Part shown: piece by piece, positions 40,606 to 50,809 of the stretch
How positions within the stretch are numbered: the first letter of the stretch is position 1
Layout: each line of letters opens with the position of its first letter
NCBI GenBank assembly: GCA_020160805.1
Contig: JAIUPO010000010.1
Coordinates: forward strand, 1 to 64,000
Direction: 5' to 3'
Source of the DNA: Actinomycetota bacterium
GTDB lineage: Bacteria > Actinomycetota > Actinomycetes > Actinomycetales > Dermatophilaceae
Length of the DNA: 64,000 bases
Translations under genes and position numbers: made by a program
Notes under the pieces: generated by a model
What the model was told of the DNA's origin: nothing
What the model saw: only the letters and a program-made list of their open reading frames with translations
The model's database searches: none

Positions 40606-42630
40606 ATGTCCGCGTCACCTCGCGTCGATACGGCCGCCCCCGGCATCCACCTGGTGCCCGGCGGCGCCGACCTTCGGATCTTCGCCGGGCACGCCGAGCG
40701 AGTGTGGATGAGCGTCGGGGACGGCGCGGGTCAAGTCGTGGAGTTGGACGGACCGCAGGACGGCGGCTGGTGGTCCGCGCACCTGCCGGGGGTCGGCCCC
40801 GGGCAGCGGTATGCCGTGCACGCGGCCGGTCCGCATACCCCCGACGCGGGGCACCTGTACCGGCAGGATCTGCCGCTGCTTGACCCGTATGCCCGCGCCA
40901 TCGATGCGACCGGGCATGCGGTCGTGATCGACCCCGCCTTCGACTGGGCCTGTGACCAGCGGCCCGCAATCGCGTGGGACGAAACGGTTATTTACGAGAC
41001 CCACGTCCGCGGGCTGACGATGCGTCACCCGCAGGTGCCGATCCACCTGCGCGGGACGTATGCCGGTCTCGCGCACCCGGCGGTCATCGAACACCTGCAC
41101 CGCATCGGGGTGACCAGCGTCGAACTGCTCCCCGTCCACAGCTTCGTCAGCGAGCCGGCCCTGCTCCAGCGCGGCCTGGTCAACTACTGGGGCTACAACA
41201 GCCTGGGCTTCTTCGCCCCCCATGGACGCTATGCCGCGGCGCGCGACCCGCAGGGCGTGGTCGATGAATTCAAGACGATGGTGCGGGCGCTGCACGAGGC
41301 CGGTCTCGAGGTGCTGCTCGATGTCGTCTATAACCACACCGCCGAACAAGGGAATGACGGGCCCAGTTTGTCCTTCCGCGGCCTGGACAATGCGTCGTAT
41401 TACCGCCTGGACGATTTCGGGCGAACCATCGATATGACGGGCTGCGGCAACACCCTCGATACCCGCAATCTGGTTGTGCGAGAACTGATCCTGGACTCCC
41501 TGCGCTATTGGGTCGACGAGATGCATGTCGACGGCTTTCGCTTCGACTTGGCCGTCGCACTGGCCCGGGACAGCTATCACGACTACAGCCCGGACCATCC
41601 CTTCCTCGCGGCGCTGCGCGACGATCCCGTTCTCCAACGCACCAAGCTGATCGTCGAGCCCTGGGATGTCGGGATGGGCGGCTGGCGCACTGGGCAGTTC
41701 CCCGCGCCCTACGCCGAGTGGAACGACCGCTTTCGCGATGACGTCCGCACGTTCTGGCTCACCGACCTCGGGGCGGCATACGGCCTGCAGCCTGGACACG
41801 GCGCGCGGGACCTCGCCACTCGCATGGCCGGCTCACAGGACCTCTTCGGCGGCGTCGGCCGCAGCCCGCTCTCCTCCATCAATTTCGTTGCGGCACATGA
41901 TGGTTTCACGACGGCGGACCTGACTGCATATAACGAGAAGCACAACGAGGGCAATGGTGAGGGCAACCGCGACGGCGCTTCGCACAATCGGTCCTGGAAC
42001 CACTCCGTCGAGGGACAGACCGGCGATCAGTCGGTGCTCACGATCCGTCGCCGCAATATGCGCAACCTGCTCGGCACGCTGCTGACGTCGGCCGGCGTGC
42101 CGATGATCAACGCTGGCGATGAGTTCGGCCGCTCCCAGCACGGCAACAACAACGCCTACTGCCAAGACAACGAGATCGGCTGGCTCGGCTGGGATTGGGA
42201 GCCTTGGCAGGCTGAACTGCTCGACTCCGTTGCGAGCCTGAGCCGAATCCGCCGCGAAAATCCCGCGCTACGCAGTGCCCACTTCTTCACCGGGAGCCCA
42301 CCCACCGATGGTGCAGCCCCGGATGTCGCGTGGTTTCGCGCCGACGGTATGCCGCTGGCTCCGGAACGTTGGGAAGACCCCGGACTGCGCACTCTGGTGA
42401 TGGCGCTGGGCGCGCCGACTCCGTCCGACCGGGATGTCGTTGTGGCGATCAACGGAGCAACCCACGACAGCTCGATAACCTTGCCGTGGCGACCGGATGC
42501 TGGACACTATCGACTGCTGTGGGACAGCGCTGAAGAAGCCTTCGACGAGGCCAATGGCGTGGTGCGCGAGGGCGGTTCGGCATATGGCGCCGCCGCCGTC
42601 TCTATGCAGGTCTGGGCCAGCCTCGACTGA
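40606..42630 (+). CDS. glgX: Glycogen debranching enzyme GlgX/TreX (GH13_11)
   Basis: A 674-residue GH13 isoamylase-type debranching enzyme acting on alpha-1,6 branches. An N-terminal CBM48-like domain (1-130) is followed by the barrel: VIYETHVRGLTMRHP, NYWGYNSLGFFAPHGRYA, DVVYNHTAEQG (region I), DGFRFDLAVAL with the nucleophile Asp, LIVEPWDVGMGGW with the acid/base Glu, and FVAAHDGFTTADL with the third Asp. The C-terminal beta domain ends about 670. First gene of the glucan cluster, separated from glgE by 60 bp. Confidence 0.93.
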   Translation: MSASPRVDTAAPGIHLVPGGADLRIFAGHAERVWMSVGDGAGQVVELDGPQDGGWWSAHLPGVGPGQRYAVHAAGPHTPDAGHLYRQDLPLLDPYARAIDATGHAVVIDPAFDWACDQRPAIAWDETVIYETHVRGLTMRHPQVPIHLRGTYAGLAHPAVIEHLHRIGVTSVELLPVHSFVSEPALLQRGLVNYWGYNSLGFFAPHGRYAAARDPQGVVDEFKTMVRALHEAGLEVLLDVVYNHTAEQGNDGPSLSFRGLDNASYYRLDDFGRTIDMTGCGNTLDTRNLVVRELILDSLRYWVDEMHVDGFRFDLAVALARDSYHDYSPDHPFLAALRDDPVLQRTKLIVEPWDVGMGGWRTGQFPAPYAEWNDRFRDDVRTFWLTDLGAAYGLQPGHGARDLATRMAGSQDLFGGVGRSPLSSINFVAAHDGFTTADLTAYNEKHNEGNGEGNRDGASHNRSWNHSVEGQTGDQSVLTIRRRNMRNLLGTLLTSAGVPMINAGDEFGRSQHGNNNAYCQDNEIGWLGWDWEPWQAELLDSVASLSRIRRENPALRSAHFFTGSPPTDGAAPDVAWFRADGMPLAPERWEDPGLRTLVMALGAPTPSDRDVVVAINGATHDSSITLPWRPDAGHYRLLWDSAEEAFDEANGVVREGGSAYGAAAVSMQVWASLD

Positions 42631-42677
42631 GTCCGCACGCGACACGATCGCACCCCTCCGCGGAGACGCAGAACGGG

Positions 42678-42683
42678 TAGGTT
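42678..42683 (+). promoter_or_regulatory. Candidate -10 box (TAGGTT) for leaderless glgE
   Basis: TAGGTT ends 7 bases before the glgE GTG, which itself has no Shine-Dalgarno sequence. This suggests an internal promoter for glgE-mak-glgB-pgm. Confidence 0.5.
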
Positions 42684-42690
42684 GGTCGGT

Positions 42691-44757
42691 GTGACCACAG
42701 ATACCTCTGCGTCGTCCACCTCCGCCGCGTCCGCAGCACCGAGCCTGCGCACTTCCGCCCCGCAACACCCGATCGGCCGCATCCCTGTCCTGGGTGTGCA
42801 GCCCCTTGTCGACGGCGGGCTGCGACCAGCGAAAGCCGTCGTCGGTGAAACCTTCACGGTTTCCGCGACCGTCTTCCGCGAGGGCCACGATGCGGTGAAT
42901 GCGACCGTGGTGCTGACGCGCCCGGATGGGTCGACCCAGGCCGTTCCGATGGACTGCATCAACCCCGGCCTCAATCTGTGGGTGGCCGAGGTGACACCGA
43001 CCACTGAGGGCGCCTGGACCTATCGCGTCGAGGGCTGGTCCGACCCCTATGGGACGTGGGTTCACGACGCAACGATCAAGGTCGCGGCTGGCGTTGACAC
43101 CGAGTTGATGCTCGCGGAAGGCGCGCTGCTGTTCGAGCGCGCGGCGGCGATGGACGGTCGCAGCGGGGCCGGGCGACTGCTGCTCGATGACGCCATCACG
43201 ACCTTGCGCGACTCGGGCAAGGACGCCACCGTGCGCCTCCACGCCGGCACCAGTCCGGAAGTGGCCGCCGAGATGGCGACCACTCCTCTGCGCGAATATG
43301 TCAGTCCCACACCGGATTTCCCGCTCCTCGTCGAGCGCAAGCTGGCGCTCTTCGGCGCGTGGTACGAAATCTTCCCGCGCTCGGAGGGCTGCTATCTCGA
43401 CGCCGCTAGCGGCGACTGGGTATCCGGCACCTTCGCCACGGCCGCCAAGCGACTACCGGCGATCGCGGCGATGGGCTTCGATGTCGTCTACCTGACCCCC
43501 ATCCACCCGATCGGCACAACAGCACGCAAGGGACCGAACAACACCCTCGACGCCGGCCCGAAAGACCCCGGGAGCCCGTATGCCATCGGCTCGCCCGATG
43601 GCGGACACGACGCGCTGCACCCAGACCTCGGCACCTTCGATGACTTCGACGCCTTCGTCGCCGAGGCGGAGCGTCTGGGGATGGAAGTCGCGATGGATAT
43701 CGCGCTGCAGGCCTCCCCCGACCACCCGTGGGTGCAGACCAATCCGGAGTTCTTCACCACCCGCGCCGACGGGACGATCGCTTATGCCGAGAACCCGCCG
43801 AAGAAGTACCAGGACATCTACCCGCTGAACTTCGACAATGACCCGGCCGGGGCGTATGCCGAGGTGCGCCGCGTCATCCAGGTCTGGATCGACCATGGCG
43901 TCAAGATCTTCCGCGTCGACAACCCCCACACCAAGCCAGTCGAGTTCTGGCAGTGGCTGATCGTCGATGTCGCCAAGGACCACCCCGAGGTCATCTGGCT
44001 GGCTGAGGCCTTCACCAAGCCCGCCATGATGCACACGCTCGGGAAGGTCGGCTTCCAACAGAGCTACACCTATTACGCCTGGCGCAACCAGGCCTGGGAC
44101 CTGCGAGAGTATGTCGAGGAGCTGGCCGGCGAGGCCGCGGCCTATATGCGGCCGAGCTTCTGGCCCACCACCCACGACATCCTCACGCCCTATATGCAGT
44201 TCGGCGGCAAGGCTGCCTGGAAGGTGCGTGCTGCGCTCGCCGCGACACTCGTGCCGACCTATGGCATCTACGCCGGTTATGAACTGATGGAGCATGTCGC
44301 GCGCCCCGGCGCCGAGGAGCAGATCGACAACGAGAAGTACCAATACAAGGATCGTCGCTGGGCCGACTACGACGCCGGTGGCCCCAAGGCGGGCCAGAGC
44401 CTCGCGCCCTATCTGACGATGCTCAACACCATTCGGCGCGAACACCCGGCGCTGCACTGGCTGCGGAATATCACCTTCCACAGCGTCCAGGACGAGAACC
44501 TCTTGTGTTTCTCCAAGCGCCGGGTGCTGCCGGGCGGAGAGGAAGACACGATCATCGTCGTCGCAAACCTCGATCCGCATTCCACCCGCAGCTCGGTGGT
44601 GCACCTCGACATGGCTGCTCTTGGCATGGACTGGGGCGACTCATTCATTGCTCATGACCTGATCACCGGAGCCGAATGGCGTTGGTGGGAGCGCAATTTC
44701 GTGCGGCTCGGCCCGGACAGCGAGCCCGCGCATATCATCCACGTCCGTCGCTCCTGA
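42691..44757 (+). CDS. glgE: Alpha-1,4-glucan:maltose-1-phosphate maltosyltransferase GlgE
   Basis: A 688-residue GH13_3 enzyme that extends alpha-glucan chains with maltose units from maltose-1-phosphate. Seen: GRIPVLGVQPLVDGGLRPAK and a beta-sandwich domain at the N-terminus, an inserted helical region (ERAAAMDGRSGAGRLLLDDA), then the barrel: YEIFPRSEG, YLTPIHPIGTTARKGPNNTL, GVKIFRVDNPHTKPVEFW with the catalytic Asp, VIWLAEAFTKPAMM with the general acid Glu, and YYAWRNQAWDLREY. The length is normal. It works with Mak and GlgB encoded next. Confidence 0.96.
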   Translation: MTTDTSASSTSAASAAPSLRTSAPQHPIGRIPVLGVQPLVDGGLRPAKAVVGETFTVSATVFREGHDAVNATVVLTRPDGSTQAVPMDCINPGLNLWVAEVTPTTEGAWTYRVEGWSDPYGTWVHDATIKVAAGVDTELMLAEGALLFERAAAMDGRSGAGRLLLDDAITTLRDSGKDATVRLHAGTSPEVAAEMATTPLREYVSPTPDFPLLVERKLALFGAWYEIFPRSEGCYLDAASGDWVSGTFATAAKRLPAIAAMGFDVVYLTPIHPIGTTARKGPNNTLDAGPKDPGSPYAIGSPDGGHDALHPDLGTFDDFDAFVAEAERLGMEVAMDIALQASPDHPWVQTNPEFFTTRADGTIAYAENPPKKYQDIYPLNFDNDPAGAYAEVRRVIQVWIDHGVKIFRVDNPHTKPVEFWQWLIVDVAKDHPEVIWLAEAFTKPAMMHTLGKVGFQQSYTYYAWRNQAWDLREYVEELAGEAAAYMRPSFWPTTHDILTPYMQFGGKAAWKVRAALAATLVPTYGIYAGYELMEHVARPGAEEQIDNEKYQYKDRRWADYDAGGPKAGQSLAPYLTMLNTIRREHPALHWLRNITFHSVQDENLLCFSKRRVLPGGEEDTIIVVANLDPHSTRSSVVHLDMAALGMDWGDSFIAHDLITGAEWRWWERNFVRLGPDSEPAHIIHVRRS

Positions 44758-44764
44758 GGCAGGC

Positions 44765-46195
44765 ATGGCGACTATTCACACGGGCGCTAACCTGGTCCCC
44801 TCCAAGCAGGAACTGATCGCCGGCTGGATCGGCGAGCAGCGCTGGTATGCCGCGAAAGGCCGCGCCCCGCAGCCGCGCCGCCTCTTCTCCTGGCGGCTGG
44901 ATGATCCCGATGGCGAGGTGGGCATCGAGACGCTCATCGTCGCCGATGACGCCACCACGCCGCCCGTCATTTACCAGGTGCCGCTGACCTATCGGGCCGC
45001 GCCGCTGGAAGGCGCTACCCACGCACTGGTCGGGACGCTCGAGCACTCGGTACTCGGCACCCGCTATGTGTATGACGGCCCCCACGACCCGGCCTATGCC
45101 GAGCGGCTCTTCGCCCTCGCGACCGGTTCCGCGCAGGCGGTCTCGTCGACCGTGACCGACGCGCCGGAAGAGAGAATTCACGGAACGGGCGCGCATGCTG
45201 GGCTGCGTCTGGCGTCGTCGCGGGTGCTCACCGGGGAGCAGTCCAATACCTCGATCATCGCGATCGCCGTCGACGACTCCGGCGCCGAACGACCGGTGAT
45301 CACGAAGGTCTTCCGTGCGATCGCGGATGGTGACAATCCGGACGTCGTCCTCCAGGGTGCCCTCGCCGCCGCCGGCTGCGAGCGGGTTCCCGCCAGCCTC
45401 GGAGCCGTCGCCGGGAGCTGGCCGAGTGGTGACGGCGAAGAGCTCGCGCACGGACACTTGGCCTTCGCGCAGGAGTTCCTCCCCGGGGCCCAGGACGCCT
45501 GGCGAGAGGCTCTTCTCGCGGCTGGACAGAACGACGAATTCACCTCTCGCGCAGCGGATCTCGGCGCGGCCACCGCGGAGGTGCACGGCATACTCGCGCA
45601 GCATTTGCCGACCGAGCCCGCGGATTCCGCCCGGGTCGCCCAGACGATCGAGGAGATGCGATCGCGCTTCCGGGGAGCGCTCGCAGAGGTGCCGGCGCTT
45701 GCCCAACACACTCATACGATCGAGGCCACCCTCGCCGCCGCGGCCAAGGCGGAGTGGCCGGCTTTCCAACGCGTGCACGGCGACTACCACCTCGGCCAGG
45801 TCCTCGAAGTCCCCGAGCGCGGCTGGGTGCTTCTGGACTTCGAGGGCGAGCCGCTGCGGCCGCTGGCGGAGCGCAATCGCACCGATCAGCCGCTGCGCGA
45901 TGTCGCGGGGATGCTGCGGTCCTTTGACTATGCCGGTGGGTCGATCGAGCAACAGACACGCGGCGTGTCTGCCCGCGATTGGGTGAGCGCCGCCCAGGAC
46001 GCTTTCCTCGATGGCTATACCCGCGTGGCCGGCCATGACCCGCGCGATGCGGGACCGCTGCTGGCGGCTTATATCGTGGACAAAGCGCTCTATGAAGTGG
46101 TCTACGAAGCCCGAAATCGCCCGACCTGGATGAACATTCCCCTCGCCGCCATTGACCGATTGCTGCCGGCCCCGGCAGCGCCCAAGGAGGACTGA
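44765..46195 (+). CDS. mak: Maltokinase (Mak/Pep2)
   Basis: A 476-residue kinase that makes maltose-1-phosphate from maltose and ATP for GlgE. Eukaryotic-kinase-like motifs of maltokinases are visible: GEQSNTSIIAIAV (nucleotide loop), ITKVFRAI with the ATP Lys, HGDYHLGQVLEV (catalytic loop) near 338 and LLDFEGEPLRP (metal-binding) near 358. The N-terminal cap domain covers about 1-110. It is 7 bp after glgE and 2 bp before glgB, clearly co-transcribed. In many relatives Mak is fused to or next to TreS; no treS is seen here. Confidence 0.94.
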   Translation: MATIHTGANLVPSKQELIAGWIGEQRWYAAKGRAPQPRRLFSWRLDDPDGEVGIETLIVADDATTPPVIYQVPLTYRAAPLEGATHALVGTLEHSVLGTRYVYDGPHDPAYAERLFALATGSAQAVSSTVTDAPEERIHGTGAHAGLRLASSRVLTGEQSNTSIIAIAVDDSGAERPVITKVFRAIADGDNPDVVLQGALAAAGCERVPASLGAVAGSWPSGDGEELAHGHLAFAQEFLPGAQDAWREALLAAGQNDEFTSRAADLGAATAEVHGILAQHLPTEPADSARVAQTIEEMRSRFRGALAEVPALAQHTHTIEATLAAAAKAEWPAFQRVHGDYHLGQVLEVPERGWVLLDFEGEPLRPLAERNRTDQPLRDVAGMLRSFDYAGGSIEQQTRGVSARDWVSAAQDAFLDGYTRVAGHDPRDAGPLLAAYIVDKALYEVVYEARNRPTWMNIPLAAIDRLLPAPAAPKED

Positions 46196-46197
46196 CC

Positions 46198-48411
46198 ATG
46201 CCCACTCCCCCTAGCGCCCTGCCCGGCGCCCGGTGGTCCCTCGCCAACGGCCGACACCAGCAGCCGCACGACCTACTCGGCCAGCATGTCGAGGATGACG
46301 GGCTGCGGATCCGGGTGATGCGCCCGCTCGCCGACCGCGTCCGCGTCCGCTTCGAGGACGACGAGATCCTCGACCTCGCGCACGAGTCCGATGGCATTTG
46401 GAGTGGCGTGCGAGCCGGCGCGAGCGATGCGCTGGACTATCGCGTGCTCACGACCTGGGGCGATGGCGTGGAGCACGAGCACGACGACCCCTACCGCTTC
46501 GCCCCGACCGTTGGCGAGATCGACCGCTTCCTCATCAATGAGGGCCGCCACGAGCGCCTCTGGGAAGTCCTCGGCTCGCACGTGCGGTCGTATGACGGCC
46601 CGATGGGTTCGGTCACCGGAACTTCCTTCGCGGTCTGGGCGCCGCGGGCGAAATCCGTTGTCGTCACAGGTGATTTCAACGGCTGGGACAACCGCAGTCA
46701 CCCGATGCGCCTGCTCGGCAATTCGGGCATCTGGGAGCTCTTCGTCCCTGGCGTCGGCGCGGGTTCGACCTACAAATTCCGGATCCGCGGTGCCGATGAT
46801 GTCGAGCGCGACAAGGCCGACCCGCTCGCGCGCCGCACCGAAGTGCCGCCGCGCACCGGTTCGGTCGTCGACGATTCGCGTTACGAATGGTCCGATGGCG
46901 ACTGGCAGACGGCCAAGGCCGGCACCAATCCGCACTCGGGTCCGATGTCGGTTTACGAAGTCCACCTCGGCTCATGGCGGGCCGGGCTGAGCTATGTCGA
47001 GCTCGCCGAACATCTCGTTAACTATGTCGCGGACCTCGGCTTCACCCATGTCGAGTTCCTCCCGGTCATGGAGCACCCCTACGGCCCGAGCTGGGGCTAT
47101 CAGGTCACCGGCTACTACGCCCCGACGTCTCGATTCGGCTCGCCGGATGAGTTCAAGTACCTCGTCGACAAGCTGCACCAGGCCGGCATCGGCGTCATCC
47201 TGGACTGGGTGCCGGCGCACTTCCCCCGCGATGAATGGGCACTGGCTCGCTTCGACGGGCTGGCGCTCTACGAGCACGCGGACCCCCGCCGTGGTGACCA
47301 ACCCGACTGGGGCACACACATTTTCGACTTCGGGCGCAAGGAAGTGCGCAACTTCCTCGTCGCCAATGCGCTCTATTGGATGCAGGAATTCCACGCCGAC
47401 GGCATCCGCGTCGACGCCGTTGCCTCGATGCTCTACCTCGACTACTCCCGGCGCAGCGGCGAGTGGCTGCCCAACCAATATGGCGGGCGCGAGAACCTCG
47501 AAGCGATCGGGCTGCTCCAGGAGACGAACGCCACGGCATACAAGAATGCTCCGGGGATCGTGACGATCGCGGAGGAGTCGACCTCCTGGCCGGGCGTCAC
47601 AAAGGCGACGGCGAATGGCGGTCTCGGGTTCGGCCTGAAGTGGAATATGGGCTGGATGAACGACTCGCTGCGCTATCTGCAGCGCGATCCGGTGCACCGG
47701 CAGTACCACCACAACTTGCTGACCTTCTCGCTGATGTATGCCTATAGCGAGAACTACGTCCTGCCGATCAGCCACGACGAGGTCGTGCACGGCAAGGGCT
47801 CGCTGCTCGGCAAGATCCCCGGACACCGCTACGACCAACTGGCGACCTTGCGCGCCTATCTGGCGTACATCTGGTCCCACCCCGGCAAGCAGTTGCTCTT
47901 CATGGGCTGTGAGTTCGCGCAGCCGTCCGAATGGGCGGACGGTCGTTCCCTCGACTGGTGGCTGCTCGATCACGCCGCGCACTATCGCGTGCACAACCTG
48001 GTCAAGGAGCTCAACGGCATCTACAAGGCGCACGACGCCCTGTGGGCCCAGGACTCCAATCCGTCCGGTTTCGAGTGGCTCAACCCGCACGACAACGCCG
48101 GAAATACGTTGTCCTATGTGCGATTTGGCCGTCAAGACCGGGGCGACGGAAGTGCCATCGCGGCCATCATCAACTTTGGCGGCAATGCCCGCGACGGCAT
48201 GCGATTCGGTCTGCCGTATGCCGGAGAGTGGGAGGTCATCCTCGACACCTCCGGCTTCGATGAGTATGGCTCGCCATCTCAAGCCGGCGTCGTCCTCACG
48301 GCGGAGGACAGCCCATGGGACAACCAGCCTTATTCCGCTGTCCTTTCGGTTCCCAAGCTGTCCGCGATCTACCTCGCGCCCCGCCGGGTGGATTCGTCCA
48401 AGGAGGATTGA
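46198..48411 (+). CDS. glgB: 1,4-alpha-glucan branching enzyme GlgB
   Basis: A 737-residue branching enzyme with two N-terminal beta domains (N1 about 10-105, N2/CBM48 about 130-225), the GH13_9 barrel and a C-terminal domain. Seen: [14 protein letters not shown]-type segment [39 protein letters not shown] with nucleophile Asp, [13 protein letters not shown] with the Glu, and [30 protein letters not shown] precedes the ATG, inside the end of mak. It makes alpha-1,6 branches on GlgE products. Confidence 0.96.
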   Translation: MPTPPSALPGARWSLANGRHQQPHDLLGQHVEDDGLRIRVMRPLADRVRVRFEDDEILDLAHESDGIWSGVRAGASDALDYRVLTTWGDGVEHEHDDPYRFAPTVGEIDRFLINEGRHERLWEVLGSHVRSYDGPMGSVTGTSFAVWAPRAKSVVVTGDFNGWDNRSHPMRLLGNSGIWELFVPGVGAGSTYKFRIRGADDVERDKADPLARRTEVPPRTGSVVDDSRYEWSDGDWQTAKAGTNPHSGPMSVYEVHLGSWRAGLSYVELAEHLVNYVADLGFTHVEFLPVMEHPYGPSWGYQVTGYYAPTSRFGSPDEFKYLVDKLHQAGIGVILDWVPAHFPRDEWALARFDGLALYEHADPRRGDQPDWGTHIFDFGRKEVRNFLVANALYWMQEFHADGIRVDAVASMLYLDYSRRSGEWLPNQYGGRENLEAIGLLQETNATAYKNAPGIVTIAEESTSWPGVTKATANGGLGFGLKWNMGWMNDSLRYLQRDPVHRQYHHNLLTFSLMYAYSENYVLPISHDEVVHGKGSLLGKIPGHRYDQLATLRAYLAYIWSHPGKQLLFMGCEFAQPSEWADGRSLDWWLLDHAAHYRVHNLVKELNGIYKAHDALWAQDSNPSGFEWLNPHDNAGNTLSYVRFGRQDRGDGSAIAAIINFGGNARDGMRFGLPYAGEWEVILDTSGFDEYGSPSQAGVVLTAEDSPWDNQPYSAVLSVPKLSAIYLAPRRVDSSKED

Positions 48412-48412
48412 C

Positions 48413-50074
48413 ATGCACGAGCGCGCCGGCACCGTGGCACTGCCCTCGGACCTGGTCGATATCGCCCACCTCGTCACGGCCTATTACACCGGCAAGCCGG
48501 ACCCGGACAATATCGACCAGCAAGTCGCCTTCGGGACCTCCGGGCATCGGGGGACCTCGCTGAAGACGGCCTTCAATGAAGACCACATCCTCGCGACGAC
48601 CCAAGCGATCGTGGACTACCGGCGCGAGCAGGGCTTCGACGGTCCGCTCTTCATCGGCCGCGACACGCATGGCCTGTCCGAGCCCGCATGGGCGTCCGCG
48701 CTGGAAGTGCTCGTCGCGAATGACGTCACGGTGCTTGTGGATTCGAGCGATCGTTACACTCCCACGCCCGCGGTTTCGCACGCGATCCTCACCGCGAACC
48801 GCGGCAAGATCGGCGGCGTCGACGATATGCCGGCGGGCATCGGGCTGGCCGATGGCATCGTGGTGACGCCCTCACACAATCCGCCGACCGATGGTGGCTT
48901 CAAGTACAACCCGCCCCATGGTGGTCCCGCCGACACCGATGCCACGAAGTGGATCGCGGCGAAAGCCAATGACTACATCCGCGCCGGCCTGTCCGGGGTC
49001 AAGCGGATCCCATTCGCGCGCGCCCGGGCGACCGCGCAGGCATACGACTTCCTCGGAACCTATGTCGACGATCTGCCGAATGTCATCGACATCCCGGCGA
49101 TCCGCGAGGCGGGCATCCGGATCGGTGCCGACCCGCTTGGTGGCGCTGCCGTTGATTACTGGGGCGCGATCGCTGAGCGGCACGGGCTCGATCTGACGGT
49201 CGTCAACCCGCTGGTCGATCCGACCTGGCGGTTCATGACGCTGGACTGGGACGGCAAGATCCGGATGGACTGCTCCTCCCCCTCGGCCATGGCCTCGCTC
49301 ATCGACAAGCGCGATCAGTTCCAGATCGCGACCGGCAATGACGCCGACTCCGACCGGCATGGCATCGTCACGCCTGATGGCGGCCTGATGAACCCCAACC
49401 ATTACCTCTCGGTCGCTATCCAGTACCTCTTCGGCGGTGCCCGACCGGGTTGGCGCGCGGACGGTTTCGTCGGCAAGACGCTCGTGTCGAGCTCCATGAT
49501 CGACCGGGTCGCCGGCGACCTGGGACGTCGCCTCGTGGAGGTGCCCGTCGGCTTCAAGTGGTTCGTGCCCGGCCTGCTCGACGGCTCCGGCCCGTTCGGT
49601 GGCGAGGAGTCCGCCGGCGCCTCCTTCCTGCGGATGGACGGCACGGTGTGGACGACCGACAAGGACGGCATCCTGCTCGCCTTGCTCGCCTCGGAGATCC
49701 AGGCCAAGACCGGCAAGAGCCCGAGCCAGCTGTATGCCGAGCTGACCGCCAAGCACGGCAGTCCGGCATACGCCCGCATCGACGCGCCCGCCAACCGGGA
49801 GCAGAAGGCCAAGTTGGGCGCTCTCTCCCCCGCCGACGTCAGCGCGGAAAGCCTTGCCGGAGAAGCGATCACAGCCAAGCTCACCGAGGCCCCGGGCAAT
49901 GGCGCGAAGATCGGTGGGCTCAAGGTCGTCACCGAGAACGCCTGGTTCGCGGCGCGCCCGAGCGGCACCGAGGATGTCTACAAGATCTACGCGGAGTCCT
50001 TCAAGGGCCCCGAGCATCTCGCCGAGGTCCAGGAGCAGGCGCGCGAGGTTGTCAGCGCGGCGCTCGGCGCGTGA
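48413..50074 (+). CDS. pgm: Alpha-D-glucose phosphate-specific phosphoglucomutase
   Basis: A 553-residue phosphohexomutase interconverting glucose-1- and glucose-6-phosphate. Seen: [12 protein letters not shown] near 37, the phosphoserine loop [20 protein letters not shown] near 145, the metal loop [10 protein letters not shown] near 305, sugar-binding [10 protein letters not shown] near 395 and the phosphate-binding [12 protein letters not shown] near 520. AAGGAGGATTGAC precedes the ATG, overlapping the end of glgB; the genes are one base apart. Completes the glgE-mak-glgB-pgm operon and is followed by a family B hairpin. Confidence 0.96.
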   Translation: MHERAGTVALPSDLVDIAHLVTAYYTGKPDPDNIDQQVAFGTSGHRGTSLKTAFNEDHILATTQAIVDYRREQGFDGPLFIGRDTHGLSEPAWASALEVLVANDVTVLVDSSDRYTPTPAVSHAILTANRGKIGGVDDMPAGIGLADGIVVTPSHNPPTDGGFKYNPPHGGPADTDATKWIAAKANDYIRAGLSGVKRIPFARARATAQAYDFLGTYVDDLPNVIDIPAIREAGIRIGADPLGGAAVDYWGAIAERHGLDLTVVNPLVDPTWRFMTLDWDGKIRMDCSSPSAMASLIDKRDQFQIATGNDADSDRHGIVTPDGGLMNPNHYLSVAIQYLFGGARPGWRADGFVGKTLVSSSMIDRVAGDLGRRLVEVPVGFKWFVPGLLDGSGPFGGEESAGASFLRMDGTVWTTDKDGILLALLASEIQAKTGKSPSQLYAELTAKHGSPAYARIDAPANREQKAKLGALSPADVSAESLAGEAITAKLTEAPGNGAKIGGLKVVTENAWFAARPSGTEDVYKIYAESFKGPEHLAEVQEQAREVVSAALGA

Positions 50075-50121
50075 GCGAGCAGTCCCCCGGCGTGATCGCG
50101 AAGGTCTAGCAACTTCTGCTA

Positions 50122-50179
50122 GCAGAGGTAAGTCGAATCCGCATACCTTGCTAGGTGCGCGGATTCGGTTTAGCTCTGC
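50122..50179. repeat. Intergenic inverted repeat, family B copy 2
   Basis: 21-bp arms (50122-50142 and 50159-50179) match at 18 of 21 positions, with the core GTCGAATCCGC / GCGGATTC and an ACCTTGC loop as in copy 1 at 29839-29884. It lies between the convergent ends of pgm and the Lrp regulator gene, a bidirectional terminator position. Confidence 0.8.
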
Positions 50180-50213
50180 TAACAGGGGTTGCTCGCAGGG
50201 AGCCGCCGGGCGA

Positions 50214-50699
50214 TCAGTCCGGCAGCGGGCCGCTGTGGCCGGTTTCGTGGCCGAAGATGAGACTGGTGCGGCTGTGCGCGACGGCGGGGTGGGTGGTCAC
50301 CTGATCGAGGATCCAGTCCCGCAGGTATGCCGCCGAGGGCACGGCGACGTGCAGGAGGTAGTCATCGTCCCCAGCGACGTGGAAGCTCTGCAGCACCTCA
50401 GGCAGGCGGGGGACGGTCGTGGTGAAGGCGTCGATATGCCGTCGGTCATGCGCCCGTAGGCGGATCGCGACGACGGCTTGCACGGGCCGCCCGATCGCCT
50501 CGGGGGCGATATCGGCATGGAAGCCGCGGATCACGCCGCGATCGATGAGTTGACGCACCCGCAGCAGGGCGGTTGATGCGGCCACCCCGGCCCGCGCGGC
50601 GAGCCGGTTGTTGGCCAGCCGCGCATCCTCCACGAGCGCCGCGAGCAGCGTCGCATCCACGGCATCGAGCACGGACTCCGGTCGCAGATCCTTCGACAT
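50214..50699 (-). CDS. Lrp/AsnC family transcriptional regulator
   Basis: A 161-residue regulator. The N-terminal winged helix-turn-helix covers about 10-60 (DATLLAALVEDARLANNRLAARAGVAAS, then RVRQLIDRGVIRGFHADI), and the C-terminal RAM/ACT effector domain about 70-150 (VQAVVAIRLRAHDRR, VLQSFHVAGDDDYLLHVAV). It is divergent from the gamma-lyase gene across 110 bp. The same arrangement, an Lrp-type activator next to methionine gamma-lyase, is known for mdeR-mdeA in Pseudomonas, so control of that gene is likely. Confidence 0.9.
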   Translation of the reverse strand: MSKDLRPESVLDAVDATLLAALVEDARLANNRLAARAGVAASTALLRVRQLIDRGVIRGFHADIAPEAIGRPVQAVVAIRLRAHDRRHIDAFTTTVPRLPEVLQSFHVAGDDDYLLHVAVPSAAYLRDWILDQVTTHPAVAHSRTSLIFGHETGHSGPLPD

Positions 50700-50809
50700 G
50701 CCGCCGATGTTAGCGAGATTGTTCAGAGCACCCGCGGGTGACCAGGCTTGTCATGATGAGTTATTCGACCGAGAAGCCGTTCTGTCGGAGGATCTGCGAA
50801 CCTGGGGGC

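Noticed and set aside
47738-48412. A 225-residue N-terminal extension of the phosphoglucomutase
   Set aside because: It runs through the 3' end of glgB in another frame and has Arg/Ser-rich shadow composition; the ATG at 48413 has a perfect ribosome binding site.
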